This document shows, piece by piece, positions 53,779-64,000 of a stretch of DNA of 64,000 bases. The stretch is from Chrysomallon squamiferum (taxonomy: Eukaryota; Mollusca; Gastropoda; Neomphalida; Peltospiridae), in assembly GCA_012295275.1 (NCBI GenBank), contig CM022670.1:34937801-35001800 (forward strand), in the 5' to 3' direction. Numbering within the stretch: the first letter of the stretch is position 1; the number at the start of each line of letters is the position of its first letter. The notes beneath the pieces were generated by a model. It had not been told where the DNA came from and did no database searches. It was given only the letters and a program-made list of their open reading frames with translations. The translations under genes were made by a program, and so were the position numbers.

Positions 53779-54462
53779 ATAATAATAATAATAATAATGT
53801 TAAGGTTTTAATACATGTTTTACTGGACATTACAGATTTCCTTGGATGATGTATATGGCAAACTTACTGTACAGGTTAAAGATATGTTCAGTGGAGTCGG
53901 TGCATCGCAGTTACCTGTTCACGTTCTTCAGAACACAACCTCAGGTGACTGGCAACTTATTGAGAAAGGGTATTATATTATATTATATTATATTTTATTA
54001 TATTATATTATATTATATTGTATTATTAAATTTCTTCCGGATACTTCCGTCTACAAAGAAGTAACAAAATCATCATCATCATCATCATTTACATTTACTC
54101 AAATCCAGCAAACTTTGGTATATAAACTATTATGCTGAATCTGAATCGCCTGTCATTTTATATATCTTAAAATCTACACTCCTTGAAATGATATATTTCT
54201 TTTGACAGATCTCTAAAATTCATTATTAAAAATGTGAACCTTCAAACATGTAATAGACAAAAGAATAAAATAAAATGACTTTTTTTTCATTAAATATGTT
54301 TCAGACACACTGATCAAGATGGTGTTTTTTCAGTAACAAAAGTAAAATCTTCGAAATCCGACGAATCGTTGTATAAAGTGAGAGTCCAGACTTCTTCGTA
54401 TTTTGATGAAATGGAAATGGAATCGTCTTTTCCCTTCATTGATGTAGGTAACTTACTGAGAT

Positions 54463-54551
<89 letters not shown>

Positions 54552-54892
54552 ATGTATCTCTATCTTGTACAGTGCCTAGTTGTTATTTTTATTGTCAGTG
54601 TTATTTTTGCATTCTGTAGCAGATGAGAAGAAAAGGGAAAGCAAGAGAGAGAGAGAGAGAGAGAGATAGAGAGAGAGTTATAATTTTAAGCCGGTATTTA
54701 TGTAGAAATATTTATATTAATAATAAAAAAGGACTTAAATAACATACTGTACAAAAGTAACATACAATTATTTCAACTGTATTTCAGACAGTATTTCACA
54801 TGAGGAGTGACTGGTCACATATCGTTGTTTCAGTGAATATCAGTCCGTTTGGATATAATGTTTTTCTTCAGCCGAAAAGATTGGAAGAATGA
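52982..54892 (+). CDS. Transthyretin/5-hydroxyisourate hydrolase-fold protein lacking catalytic residues
   Basis: Exons 52982-53002 (start, MKTFVTY), 53836-53969, 54305-54443 and 54788-54892 sum to 399 nt, 132 residues. The last three exons are well supported. The protein follows the TTR fold in order: LTVQVKD (17-23, for LTTHVLD), GDWQLIEKGHTDQDGVF, SSYFDE, FPFID and VNISPFGYN (for LLSPYGYS). HIUases use a His in LTTHVLD, an Arg in DGR, His-x-His before LLSPYGYS and a C-terminal YRGS. Here these are Gln, Val, His-Ile-Val and no YRGS (tail QPKRLEE). It should therefore not hydrolyse 5-hydroxyisourate, and a binding role is inferred. No signal peptide is visible, unlike vertebrate transthyretin. 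The donor after residue 52 (GTATTA) is weak and the 21 nt first exon is less certain than the rest. Confidence 0.75.
53592..53800. repeat. AAC/AAT/ACT trinucleotide array
   Basis: About 200 bp of AAC, AAT and ACT units in the first intron of the transthyretin-like gene, ending 35 bp before the acceptor of its main exon. Confidence 0.93.
54463..54670. repeat. (CT)n then short (GA)n microsatellites
   Basis: CT tract of about 87 bp (54463-54549) starting 20 bp after the donor at 54444, and a GA stretch at about 54643-54677, in the last intron of the transthyretin-like gene. The two are complementary. Confidence 0.93.
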
Positions 54893-55082
54893 AAACTGTC
54901 AGAAATTATGAAATTCAGCGATAAACCACTAATAACATACTTATTCTGAGAAGAAATAACAACATATTAAATGCCGTGAATTCTAATCAAAGGTGCATAG
55001 CATCAGATAACAACAACAACAACAACAATAGTATTGGTGGTGTTGGTAGTAGTAGCAGCAGTAGTAAAAATAATATTAGTAT

Positions 55083-55117
<35 letters not shown>

Positions 55118-55996
55118 GTACTACTACTACTAATAACCAGTAGACCAGTTCTTTTTTGTGTTTTTTTGTTTTGTTTTGTTTTTTCTCTTTAAACTGAAGA
55201 TATTCACAGATTATGATAAATTAGTCTGAAATGAATATACGAAAACAAAAATAATAAGTTTGACCACTTTATTACAAAACGACTCTTTACATATGTATCG
55301 TTATTATTTACTTGATGTAAGTTGTTACATTTATGTGCTATACCAACATGTGTTTGATAAAGAAAAGTATAAAAATATACAACATCACTACGAAACATGC
55401 CTGGAACCAAATTTATTGAGTAATAGACAGCAGCAACAACAGCAACAGTAAAGCATGATTTATGTACGCTTAAAAACAGGAAGAAAAATAAAATGTGTTT
55501 TCGAAATGTTTAATTGTTTTATTTTTGAATTTAAATTAATCAATCAAAAAATATGAGAGAGACTTTAAAAATTCTTCAAAAATTATGAGAGAGAGGCCTA
55601 TCGGAATGTCGCCGCCATTCGTTTGCTTATCCAGCGGTGTAAATAATAAAAGTCATCCTTGTGTTAAAATGGAATTAGGTGTGCGCAACATATTTATTTT
55701 TGGAAAAAAAGTACCAGTCATTTTGGTTTATTTCTCTGATTTCTGTTGAGACTCCTGATTCCAGTTTTATTATTGTTATAATTTTTATCCCAGATTTAAA
55801 TTTCTGTATAGTGTAATCATTATTTTTTGAATCGAAGAACTAATTACATAAACACCGAGCAGTTACTAGATGACGTAATTGTTCTTGTCAAGCGAAACCA
55901 ATTGGTGACGTCTGATAAAGTTGCATAGAGCAATTTTACTTTTGTTATTTTTTATTTCCAGTAAATACTTTTGGTATATTTTATTTCCAGTTTATT
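54893..55996. other. Spacer between the transthyretin-like gene and the next gene
   Basis: Contains CAA/AGT/ACT trinucleotide tracts (55012-55135), a GTTTT stretch, and a short hydrophobic open frame starting at an ATG near 55671 with no donor. It probably includes a 3'UTR and the promoter of the gene starting at 55997. Confidence 0.6.
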
Positions 55997-56190
55997 ATGG
56001 GAGGTACAAAAAAAGGTGAGTTTATTACAGCAAAAATCACGTGAAAAAACAACAACAACAAATTAAAACAACAGAAACAAAACCAACAATTGAAATTATC
56101 CAATTCCGCACAAAGAAACCACATACATACATACCCATACGCAATCATAACACACAAATTACAAGATACGTATATACACTCGCTCTCTTT

Positions 56191-56265
<75 letters not shown>

Positions 56266-56788
56266 TTTGATCTTAATTTAAAGAACATGATTTCTACAGA
56301 CGCAGTAATACAGACAGGTAAAGATTATTATCTAACATGTTTATAGCATTCTCAGGTTTTTAATCTTAATGGATTTAATATTTCACACACAGAGATCATA
56401 ACTGAATTGGATTAAGCTTTAAATATTAATGATCACATTAATGATCACGTGTTTGTATATGTATGTGCATATGTAAGTGTTTATGTATGTGTGTTATTAC
56501 TGTTTTGTAAAATTACTTATTTATTAATACTTTTCAAAATTGTTATGTTGTTTTCTGCAACCAGAACTCATCCATTTTTATTTGGTAAGTAAATAAACAA
56601 ATAATTTCCATCTATTTGATATTTTGTTTTATTAGGGCTTAAAATAGGTTTCTTTCATTTATTTATTTATTTAGTTAGTAAGTTAGGTAATTAGTTAAAT
56701 TTTTAATTTTCAGGTCGACAAAGTCTCAACCGTAACTATGCTAGAACCATTAAAGGTATTCAACATTTAATATATATATCAAATATTA

Positions 56789-56855
<67 letters not shown>

Positions 56856-58466
56856 TTTCCATCTAATTTATATTTTGACTTGTTAAAACAGGTCTTGTTA
56901 GTTAATTTGTTATTTACTTACTTATTTATTAAACTAAACAATATGTGTTTGTGTGTGTATATGTATATATATATATATATATTACAATACTTTATTAAGA
57001 TTAAATTATGAACCATACGTTGAAGATAACGACGATAATGACGACTATGTCGAATAATTATATCAAAGTATTAAATACAAACTGTGATGAATTGTAAAAT
57101 GTGTTTACGTCAAGAATTATAATTTAACATTTCAGACCAGGTACAGGAGAGCAGAAGTCGGGTCTATAAGGCGGGTAATAAAGAGCCGTCTGTTCATGAC
57201 GAAAACATGAGAAATAAGGTGACTGTCTTCATTTGACGTGTTTTTCTTTTTGTTTTTTCTCTATCACTTGTAATAAAGACAATGATTTAAATCTACCTAC
57301 TTAGTCTGTATTAAAAAAAAAAAAAAAAAAAAATTAAAAAATAACGTACAAAGTTTTAAAAGACATATTATGAACTGTTTGATCAAGCTGTTATAACAAT
57401 TAACATTATTGTTGTTGTTGTTGTTATTGTTGTTGGTTGTGTTGTTGTTACCGATATTGTTTTTTTTGTTTTGTTATTATTGTTGTTGTTGTTGACGTTA
57501 TTATTATTACATATATTTCAACAGATATGACGTAGCTACGTACGTATATGGCTTTCATTTATTGGACAGTTTACACATAAAGTTAGGTTTAACTTTTAAT
57601 GGTTAATTTACAGATAAAACAGACGACGATGATTGTTTTATTTTCAATCTACGTGAATTATTTTTGTTGCAATTTAAATTTTCAGTCAAGCTGGCAAATG
57701 TATCTGGACGAGATTAAAAGAAGCACGTGCAACATGTTTTTAGCCTTTACTGACATCATAAAGTAAGAAAGTATTATTATTTTTATCATCGTCATTATCA
57801 TCATCATCATTATTATTGTTATTATTGTTGTTGTTGTTGTGTGTATGTGCGTGTGTTAGGAAAAAAAGGTAACCTTACTCTGCTATACATTTAACTCTTG
57901 TTATTATTTGTGTATAAAGGTATAGAACACCTGCGGGTCCTGATGCAGATCATTTGGAAATTTCGAAGGTAAACTTGATTAGTTACTAACATATAAAACT
58001 TTTATAACAGAAATTTTTAACCCTTCATATAGGAGGTAAGCAACTTATCTTAACAAACACAATTTTATTACTACAAAAAAAAAAAAAAAATCTTTTGGAG
58101 AAAGATTTTACTATTAATTACGTTATTGTTATACTTGTTACCCTATTCTTCTTCTTCTTCTTCTTTGTGGATTCTGTAACTTTCAACACTTCTCGAACTG
58201 CATTTAAAGACTGTAATAAATGTCCTTATTAGTATAATTATCGTTTTATTCATTTCCCTGTATAATACATTTTAAATATGTTCAGAAAGAATTTCAAAAT
58301 AATCTTTTCTGTCCTTGTTTCTTACAGGTTTGTTTCTCATCATCAAAGTACTGCGTTGATAGCCAGGAATGTTTAATGCAGGAGCAGGGAACTGAAGGGA
58401 CACGAAAATGTCGTGTCAACATAAATCATGTTCCAAAAGGTTTTGTACATTGAACTTATGTATTGA

Positions 58467-58520
<54 letters not shown>

Positions 58521-59337
58521 ACAAATTAATTAATTAAATTATTTATTCATTTAATTTCTTAATTAATTTATTTTAATTAATTTTAAATTATTTTATTTAT
58601 TTATTTATTTATATATATATTTATTTATTTATTTATTTTACGACTGTTTTTGCTTGTCAAATATTTATCTGTTTATTAAGATGTAAGAACTAAACTTTAT
58701 AATAATATTATAGTTTTTAACTGTGTCTTCCATGGTGTGCATGTGTGTGAGTATGCGTGCGTGCGTGCTTGTTAGAAACGTATCGATTTTTAATACGAGA
58801 CACTCAACAAGTTCAAAACAAGCATCTTGGAAGATAAATGTGAATGATAATTGAAGTTATATATAGGGATATACATTTTTCAATAACGCAACTGGTAAAA
58901 AAGACCTACAAAACCTTTTAAAAAAATATATATATATTTTTTAAATAAATCAATTGTTAAATAAGACCTACAGAACTTTTATATATATATATATATATTG
59001 TTAATTAATTATATATCTAATTTTTAAAAATTTTAGTATTTTTTTGTATTTTTTGTTTTTAAAGACGTAATAAATAAGATGAAGTACATAATTTCAAATG
59101 AGTCTTTCATATTTTCGTAATTATATTTTTACAGTTAAGCCGGTCACAAGTCGACGAAAAAAAACCGTCAGCCCAAGAAAGGTCAGTGAAATTCTGAGAA
59201 ATGGCCGGCAAGTCAAAATCAGCTCTTTACCAAGTTCGAAAACACGGAAGCATAAAAAAACAAACTTTTTTGTCCAACGACCAGGGCCTGATTTCCCATA
59301 CAAGCTTTCCAGGCTACTGCCTAGGGCGGCAGGATGA
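55997..59337 (+). CDS. Unrecognised eight-exon gene for a small basic Cys-containing protein
   Basis: Exons 55997-56015, 56300-56317, 56714-56755, 57136-57218, 57686-57762, 57920-57968, 58328-58439 and 59135-59337 sum to 603 nt (200 residues plus TGA) with matching phases. The start MGGTKK has no signal peptide; Gly2 could be myristoylated (inference). Residues 13-54 are polar and basic (NRNYARTIKDQVQESRSR), 55-80 form an amphipathic stretch with Cys69, and 97-124 hold four Cys (98, 105, 111, 124) with CVDSQEC. Residues 134-182 are very basic (SRRKKTVSPRK, KTRKHKK). The last about 18 codons and the stop come from an inserted transposon. Alternatively the last exon splices out at 59181 (GTCAGT), but no following exon was seen. 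The family was not recognised. Exon 3 is conserved, in frame, in the inverted copy. Exons 1, 2 and 7 (donor GTTTTG) are the weakest. Confidence 0.5.
56201..56261. repeat. (CA)n-(GA)n microsatellite
   Basis: CA units then about 28 GA units, 40 bp upstream of the second exon of the unrecognised gene. Confidence 0.93.
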
Positions 59338-59565
59338 CAGGAGCGTCAGTTTATGTTACATCAATTCGTAATTTTACATCTGATTTATCATTAAATCATT
59401 ATGTAAATGTAAAACCATGTTTTTGCTTTCAACCAGATCATAAGTTACAACCATTCATATTATATAAACTAAGTGGGAAGGGTGAGGTGGACTTGAGCCT
59501 TGAGGAGGGGGCAGTAAAATGTCTTTAGCCTAGGGGCGACAAGCACGTTAAATCCAACCCCGTCG
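59281..59565. mobile_element. Degenerate DNA transposon insertion, absent from the other arm
   Basis: Left end CAGGGCCTGATTTCCC and, near the right end, TTAAATCCAACCCCGTCG in opposite orientation, with internal GCCTAGGGCGGCA and GCCTAGGGGCGAC motifs near each end. This matches a widespread invertebrate element type with CAGGGCC-GATTT ends and GCCTAGGGCGGCA motifs (from memory). The matching place in the right arm runs without it, giving an empty site. It contributes the last codons and TGA of the gene on the plus strand. Confidence 0.65.
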
Positions 59566-59975
59566 ACAAGTATAACATTTAAGTTTATTTTTGAATGTAA
59601 TTCGTACACTGTTATGCTGACATTAAAGTATTTTCTTACTTTTAATTTATTTCTTCCTTTGTTTCTTTGTTTCTTTTTTGTTTCTTTTTTTTTTTTTTAT
59701 AAAAAAAAGAAAGAAATTTGTTTTTAATATTTAATTAATGTCAGTATTCACAGTTATGAAATATAGTTGAAAATATTTTATTATTAAACAGTAAAAATTA
59801 ACATATGTGTAACAAGACAATATTTTAATTCTTAGCTAAATGTGTAATATTTCCAAACATTTCTTCTAATAATTAACTAAATTAAAATAACTCCTTTCAG
59901 TGGAAAAAAAATAAAAATTCTATATATATTTCTAATTTGGGACTTTATCAAAGATAAAATGTTATACTTTGGTAA

Positions 59976-60564
59976 TGGACATATCTACGTACATATGTAT
60001 GTATGTAAATACTATTAGAAATGAGTTCCTTTTATCAAGAATAGTGTTTTACAATCTTTACTGTAAATTAAAAATCTTTAATTTCTGTAACTTTATAAAA
60101 TCTGCTAATATATATCTCAAATATTTTCATACTTATTAATACTGAATGCGAGTGTTGTTTTTTTGCTGTTTTTTGCTGTTTTTTATTTATTAATTTATTA
60201 TTATTATTATTATTATTATAATGTATAATGGATCAGGTTGTAAATTAAAAAAAATAATAATAAGAAGAAAAACAAAAAAATGAAAAAACCTCAGAATTCA
60301 GAACAATAAATAAAAAAAAACGAATTAAAAATAAAAATGAATAAACAATTTATTGGAGTAAACATTAAAAACTATGAAATATAACTATCAGAATAAATTT
60401 GAGAACATTGTAAAGCACCAGGATATACAACATTCTTGGTTTTTCCTTTTAGTATGTGGATGAATAAATTCTTTCCATTTCCAACAGAAAAATGAGATAA
60501 GCATTTTGGAAGATATAAATATAATATTTTATTCCGTTTCCAGTTGATTGTTAGTCAAAGGATA

Positions 60565-60609
<45 letters not shown>

Positions 60610-60668
60610 GTACTGTTTTTCTTGTTACGCTTTTTTGTCCAACGATGAAATAGATAAGATGCACACTA

Positions 60669-60714
<46 letters not shown>

Positions 60715-61030
60715 GTATTATATTGTATTATTATTATTGTTATTTTATTATTAAGTTTTTTATTATTAAAGTTTTACATTATTAGATGTTTTGTTAAATA
60801 TTCAACAAATGTTTTTTGTTTTCCAGCTATCATGAATATAAAAATTGAAAAAGGTTATTTTATAATTTAAAAAAAAGAAAAAGAAAAATATATTGCCCAA
60901 ATCAGTAAATTTGTTTTGTCATAATTAAAGACAATTATTGATAACAAAGAGAGCGTAAGCCTTATCTAAATTATTTTAACTGCACCTGATTTTTATGTAA
61001 CGAATGTATCTCAGTGCAGCTTAATATAGG

Positions 61031-61061
<31 letters not shown>

Positions 61062-61134
61062 TTTCAAAATATCCAGCTTTTGTTTATTTGTAATCTTTTA
61101 ACATGCAAGTGATCAACATATCACCGCTATAATT
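59976..61134. other. Spacer at the centre of the inverted duplication
   Basis: AT-rich, with TTA and ATA trinucleotide tracts (60565-60607 and 60670-60715) and poly-A at about 61040-61061. No coding sequence was seen. Confidence 0.7.
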
Positions 61135-61636
61135 AAGTGTAGCATTTTATCTTTGATAAAGACACAAATTACAAATATGGAACAGTTTTATATAGAGATC
61201 AGACCACAAGAAGTTTCAGAGTCAGACCACAAGAAGTTCAGAGTCTTTAAATTATTATTTTTTTTATTTTTTTTCCACTGAAAGGAGTTATTTTAATTTA
61301 ATTAATTATTAGAAGAAATATTTGGAAAATATTATACATTTAGCAAAGAATTAAAATATTGTCATGTTATACATATGTTCATTTTTACGGTTTAGTGATA
61401 AAATATTTTCAAGTATATTTCATAACTCTGAATACCGACATTAATTAAATATTATAAATAATAACAATAATAAAAAGAAATTACGTCAATGTCACCATAA
61501 CTGCGCACAAATCATATTCAAAATAAACTCAAATGTTATGGTAGTAGAACGAAAATGCAAAATTGTCATCGGTTATTATAGAACTTGATAAAGATCTGAT
61601 TTTGAGTTGCCGGCCATTTCTCAGAATTTCACTGAC

Positions 61637-61682
61637 CTTTTTGGGGCTAACAGTTTTCTTCCGTCGAGTTTGTCGTGCTCAG
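61637..61682 (-). pseudogene. Broken inverted copy of the last-exon segment
   Basis: On the minus strand this is the counterpart of 59135-59181: preceded by TTTTTATAG, it begins CTGAGC and ends CCAAAAAG before GTCAGTGAAATTCTGAGAAA, which is identical in both arms. It is 46 nt instead of 47; the single-base loss shifts the frame so that reading on from phase 1 meets a stop within about 20 codons. Confidence 0.7.
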
Positions 61683-61789
61683 CTATAAAAATATAATTAG
61701 AAAATACGAAAGAATCATTTGAAATTATCTACGTTACCTTATTTCATTTACTACGTCTTTGCTTTAAAAAATAAAATAAAATAAAAATT

Positions 61790-61822
<33 letters not shown>

Positions 61823-62144
61823 TTTTTATATTTACTATTACTTTTTTTTTCTTATAGGTGCTGAAAGCTTTATTTAGAAATGTATATCTCTATATAGAAC
61901 TTCAATTATCATTTACATTTTTCTTCCGAGAGGCTTGTTTTAAACTTGTTCAGTGTCTCGTATCAAAAATCCATACTTTTCTAACAACCAAGAACGCACG
62001 CATACTCACACGCATGCACACCATGGAAGACACAGTTAAAAACTATAATATCATTATAAAGTTTAGTTCTTACATCTTAATAAACAGATACACATTTACA
62101 CCAAATTAATTCTGATAAACAAAACCAGTTGTAAAATAAATAAA

Positions 62145-63340
62145 TAAACAAATAAACAAATAAATAAATAAAATAAAATAAATTTAAAAAATAAATTCAT
62201 TAAATGGAATGAGCAACTGGTCTTGACTGTGTCTGTCTCACTTCTAACTGCTGTAAACATAACTCTGGTGGGCAGCATGTGTTCACGATTACTCCAGTTA
62301 TATGGAGATGTTGCTTTTAAACAGAAGAAGAACTTGGAAGGAGACATGTTTCGATATAGCAATGAAATATATAAAAAATAAAATTAAAAAATTAAAACAT
62401 TAACAGAATTCCAATTGTGAAGTACAATTCTCAGATTTTAGTTAGTTTAGTCAATTAGTAGCTTTTGAGACATTTGGATATATATATATATAAAACTGTG
62501 GAATGTCAAATCATGGCATACTTGCACCATGGCTGGACTTCGGAAAGTGGAGTATTTATTGTTACAGAGGGGTACGCCCTAAATCTTCTTGAGATAGTCA
62601 CTTCTACAACAAGAATGCTGTTCAAGAGACTTTTTCACTCATTGGAAATGTGTCATCAAGACGTGCAATGGAAGATGCATTACCGTTGGTGATCACGTCA
62701 GGATCACCACTGACCACACCCACCCATCACATTCAGAGCTTCTGAAGTTCCTCAGCAATATGCGAAAGCGGGCAGTGATGAAACAACACCGTTGAATGCT
62801 GTTTACAATGAAGAGATGGTCAGACAAGACCCAGATCAAGTCTGAGTATTGTCATCATTCCCCAGCATGAGCAGCGCACTGTACACACATTGACTGATCC
62901 CTGCACTTCCCCTGACAAGACCCGACGTGCACCTTACTGGAGGATGGACAGAGACTGGACAGAGACTGCTGATGGCCATCCTTTCCTCTTGACTGCTGGC
63001 GATTATGCAGATTAGATACTGTTATCTGAATGAAGTAAAATGTATAAATAATTATAAGCCTTTCTTTCATTTATTTATTGCCGGTAGCCATACAATATAC
63101 AGCAATGTGGGATCATACCATTTTTATCCGGGTAACGGGCAGAAGACTGAGTGTGCACCAAACCTTGACCTGTGTGTGTTGTTAAAAACTGTATGACAAA
63201 TAGGTGTATGACTAATGGGAGGTAATCGTTCCTATCCTACTGAATCACACACACACACACACACACACACTTATTTGTCATATTGTTTTGTTTAATAACA
63301 GTAATAAATAAGTAAATAAGTAAGACAAATTAACTAACAC
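62145..63340. other. Right-arm-specific segment of unknown origin
   Basis: About 1.2 kb, less AT-rich than its surroundings at 62500-63000, replacing the segment that holds exons 4-7 in the left arm. Plus-strand pieces read like decayed protein (for example EGYALNLLEIVTSTTRM, and SNVGSYHFYPGNGQKTECAP near 63110) but are interrupted by stops. An old gene fragment or transposon is possible; nothing was recognised. Confidence 0.4.
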
Positions 63341-63442
63341 ACTAATTAACTAACTAACTAAATAAATATAAAAGACCTGTTTTAAACCGTAGTAAGTTAA
63401 AATATAAATTAGATGTATGTATATACATTAAATATTAAATAC

Positions 63443-63484
63443 CTTTAATGCTTTTAGAACTGTTACGGTTGACATTTTGTGGAC
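63443..63484 (-). pseudogene. Inverted copy of exon 3 of the unrecognised gene
   Basis: A 42 nt segment with acceptor TTTTCAG and donor GTATTT, the same length and phase as 56714-56755. It reads GPQNVNRNSSKSIK against GRQSLNRNYARTIK in the left arm. The frame and both splice sites are kept although many residues differ, so the exon evolved for some time as coding sequence. With exons 4-7 missing, the copy as a whole is judged broken. Confidence 0.6.
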
Positions 63485-63713
63485 CTGAAAATAAACTAAC
63501 TAACTAACTGACTGACTAACTAACTAACTAACTAAATAAATAAATAAATAAAAGAGAGCTATTTTAAACTATATAAGATAAAATATAAATTAGATGGAAA
63601 TATATATATGTATATATTTATATATATAAAAATGGATGCATTCTAATTGTGGAAACCAATCTAACAATAATGAGTTATATTAATAAATAAATAATTAACA
63701 AAACAGTAACTGG

Positions 63714-63716
<3 letters not shown>

Positions 63717-63779
<63 letters not shown>
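63717..63779. repeat. (CA)n microsatellite
   Basis: About 60 bp CA tract at the outer edge of the right arm. The corresponding outer edge of the left arm has a short TG-rich stretch in the opposite orientation. The remaining bases to 64000 show no feature. Confidence 0.93.
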
Positions 63780-63781
<2 letters not shown>

Positions 63782-64000
63782 AATAATTATACCTATACAG
63801 TATACAATCATAATAACGTTTAGAGTCAAAGCATGATGCATATTAATTGTGAAAACAAAAACGATAACAACACAAACAACGCAAAAACAATATTGCATAT
63901 GTAGATGTGTGTATGTGTGTATGTGTGTGTGCGTATTGCAGTTGTTAACAGAAAAATCATTATAATATAAATTGCACCTTCATTTTACTTAATAATTTAA

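Larger units (their letters stand above)
56490..63720. repeat. Large imperfect inverted duplication
   Basis: Left-arm segments pair with reversed right-arm segments in collinear order: 56490-56930 with 63350-63720, 58640-59230 with 61600-62140, 59566-59630 with about 61475-61540, and 59735-59975 with 61135-61460. Identity is roughly 70-90 percent by eye. The unpaired centre is about 59976-61134. The right arm lacks sequence matching 56940-58630 (exons 4-7) and has about 1.15 kb of unrelated sequence (62200-63290) instead. The left arm has an extra element at 59281-59565. Confidence 0.88.

Noticed and set aside
56565-56584. Possible 20 nt exon (acceptor CAACCAG, donor GTAAGT) in the unrecognised gene
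   Set aside because: Including it shifts the frame so that exon 3 and exon 4 no longer join; the copy in the right arm keeps CATCCATTTTTAT but lacks the donor.

Overview
This is eukaryotic nuclear DNA from an animal, most probably a mollusc or another lophotrochozoan (inference). It is AT-rich, its genes are split into many short exons with consensus GT-AG introns, and introns and intergenic DNA are packed with microsatellites, minisatellites and small transposon remnants. One gene is a type I membrane protein with sushi modules, a mucin-like stalk and a closely spaced cysteine cassette before the membrane helix, an arrangement I associate with mollusc surface proteins. Exon models were assembled by hand from reading frame, splice sites and phase. 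For the complete models (sushi protein, SLC7 transporter), and from the window edge for the SLC26 gene, the summed exons give an intact frame ending in a stop.

Layout. 1-5283 (+): last eight exons of an SLC26 anion transporter, including the STAS domain. 5284-8059: AT-rich intergenic DNA. 8060-22362 (-), with a probable 5'UTR exon near 23999-24150: a ten-exon gene for a 697-residue surface protein (signal peptide, two Cys-rich modules, six sushi domains, Ser/Thr stalk, one membrane helix, short tail); its introns hold two large minisatellites. 24160-35510: gene-poor, with a higher-order 35-36 bp minisatellite, a 47 bp minisatellite, dispersed repeats and a few weak terminal-exon candidates. 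35511-35685 (+): terminal exon of an unidentified single-pass membrane protein, ending 243 bp before the next start codon. 35929-46656 (+): complete ten-exon SLC7 light-chain amino-acid transporter, 478 residues. 46657-52049: 3'UTR and intergenic DNA with a 135 bp tandem repeat carrying a tiny hAT-like element. 52050-52976 (-): last exons of an unidentified membrane protein. 52982-54892 (+): a transthyretin/HIUase-fold protein that lacks the expected catalytic residues. 55997-59337 (+): an unrecognised eight-exon gene for a small Cys-containing basic protein. 61130-63720: a broken inverted copy of that last gene; the two form a large imperfect palindrome.

The genes do not form a pathway: two plasma-membrane transporters, surface proteins and small proteins lie side by side as usual in an animal genome. 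The most unusual parts are the inverted duplication at 56.5-63.7 kb with its unrecognised gene and an arm-specific transposon, the catalytically degenerate transthyretin-like gene, and the modular sushi/ShKT-like receptor.
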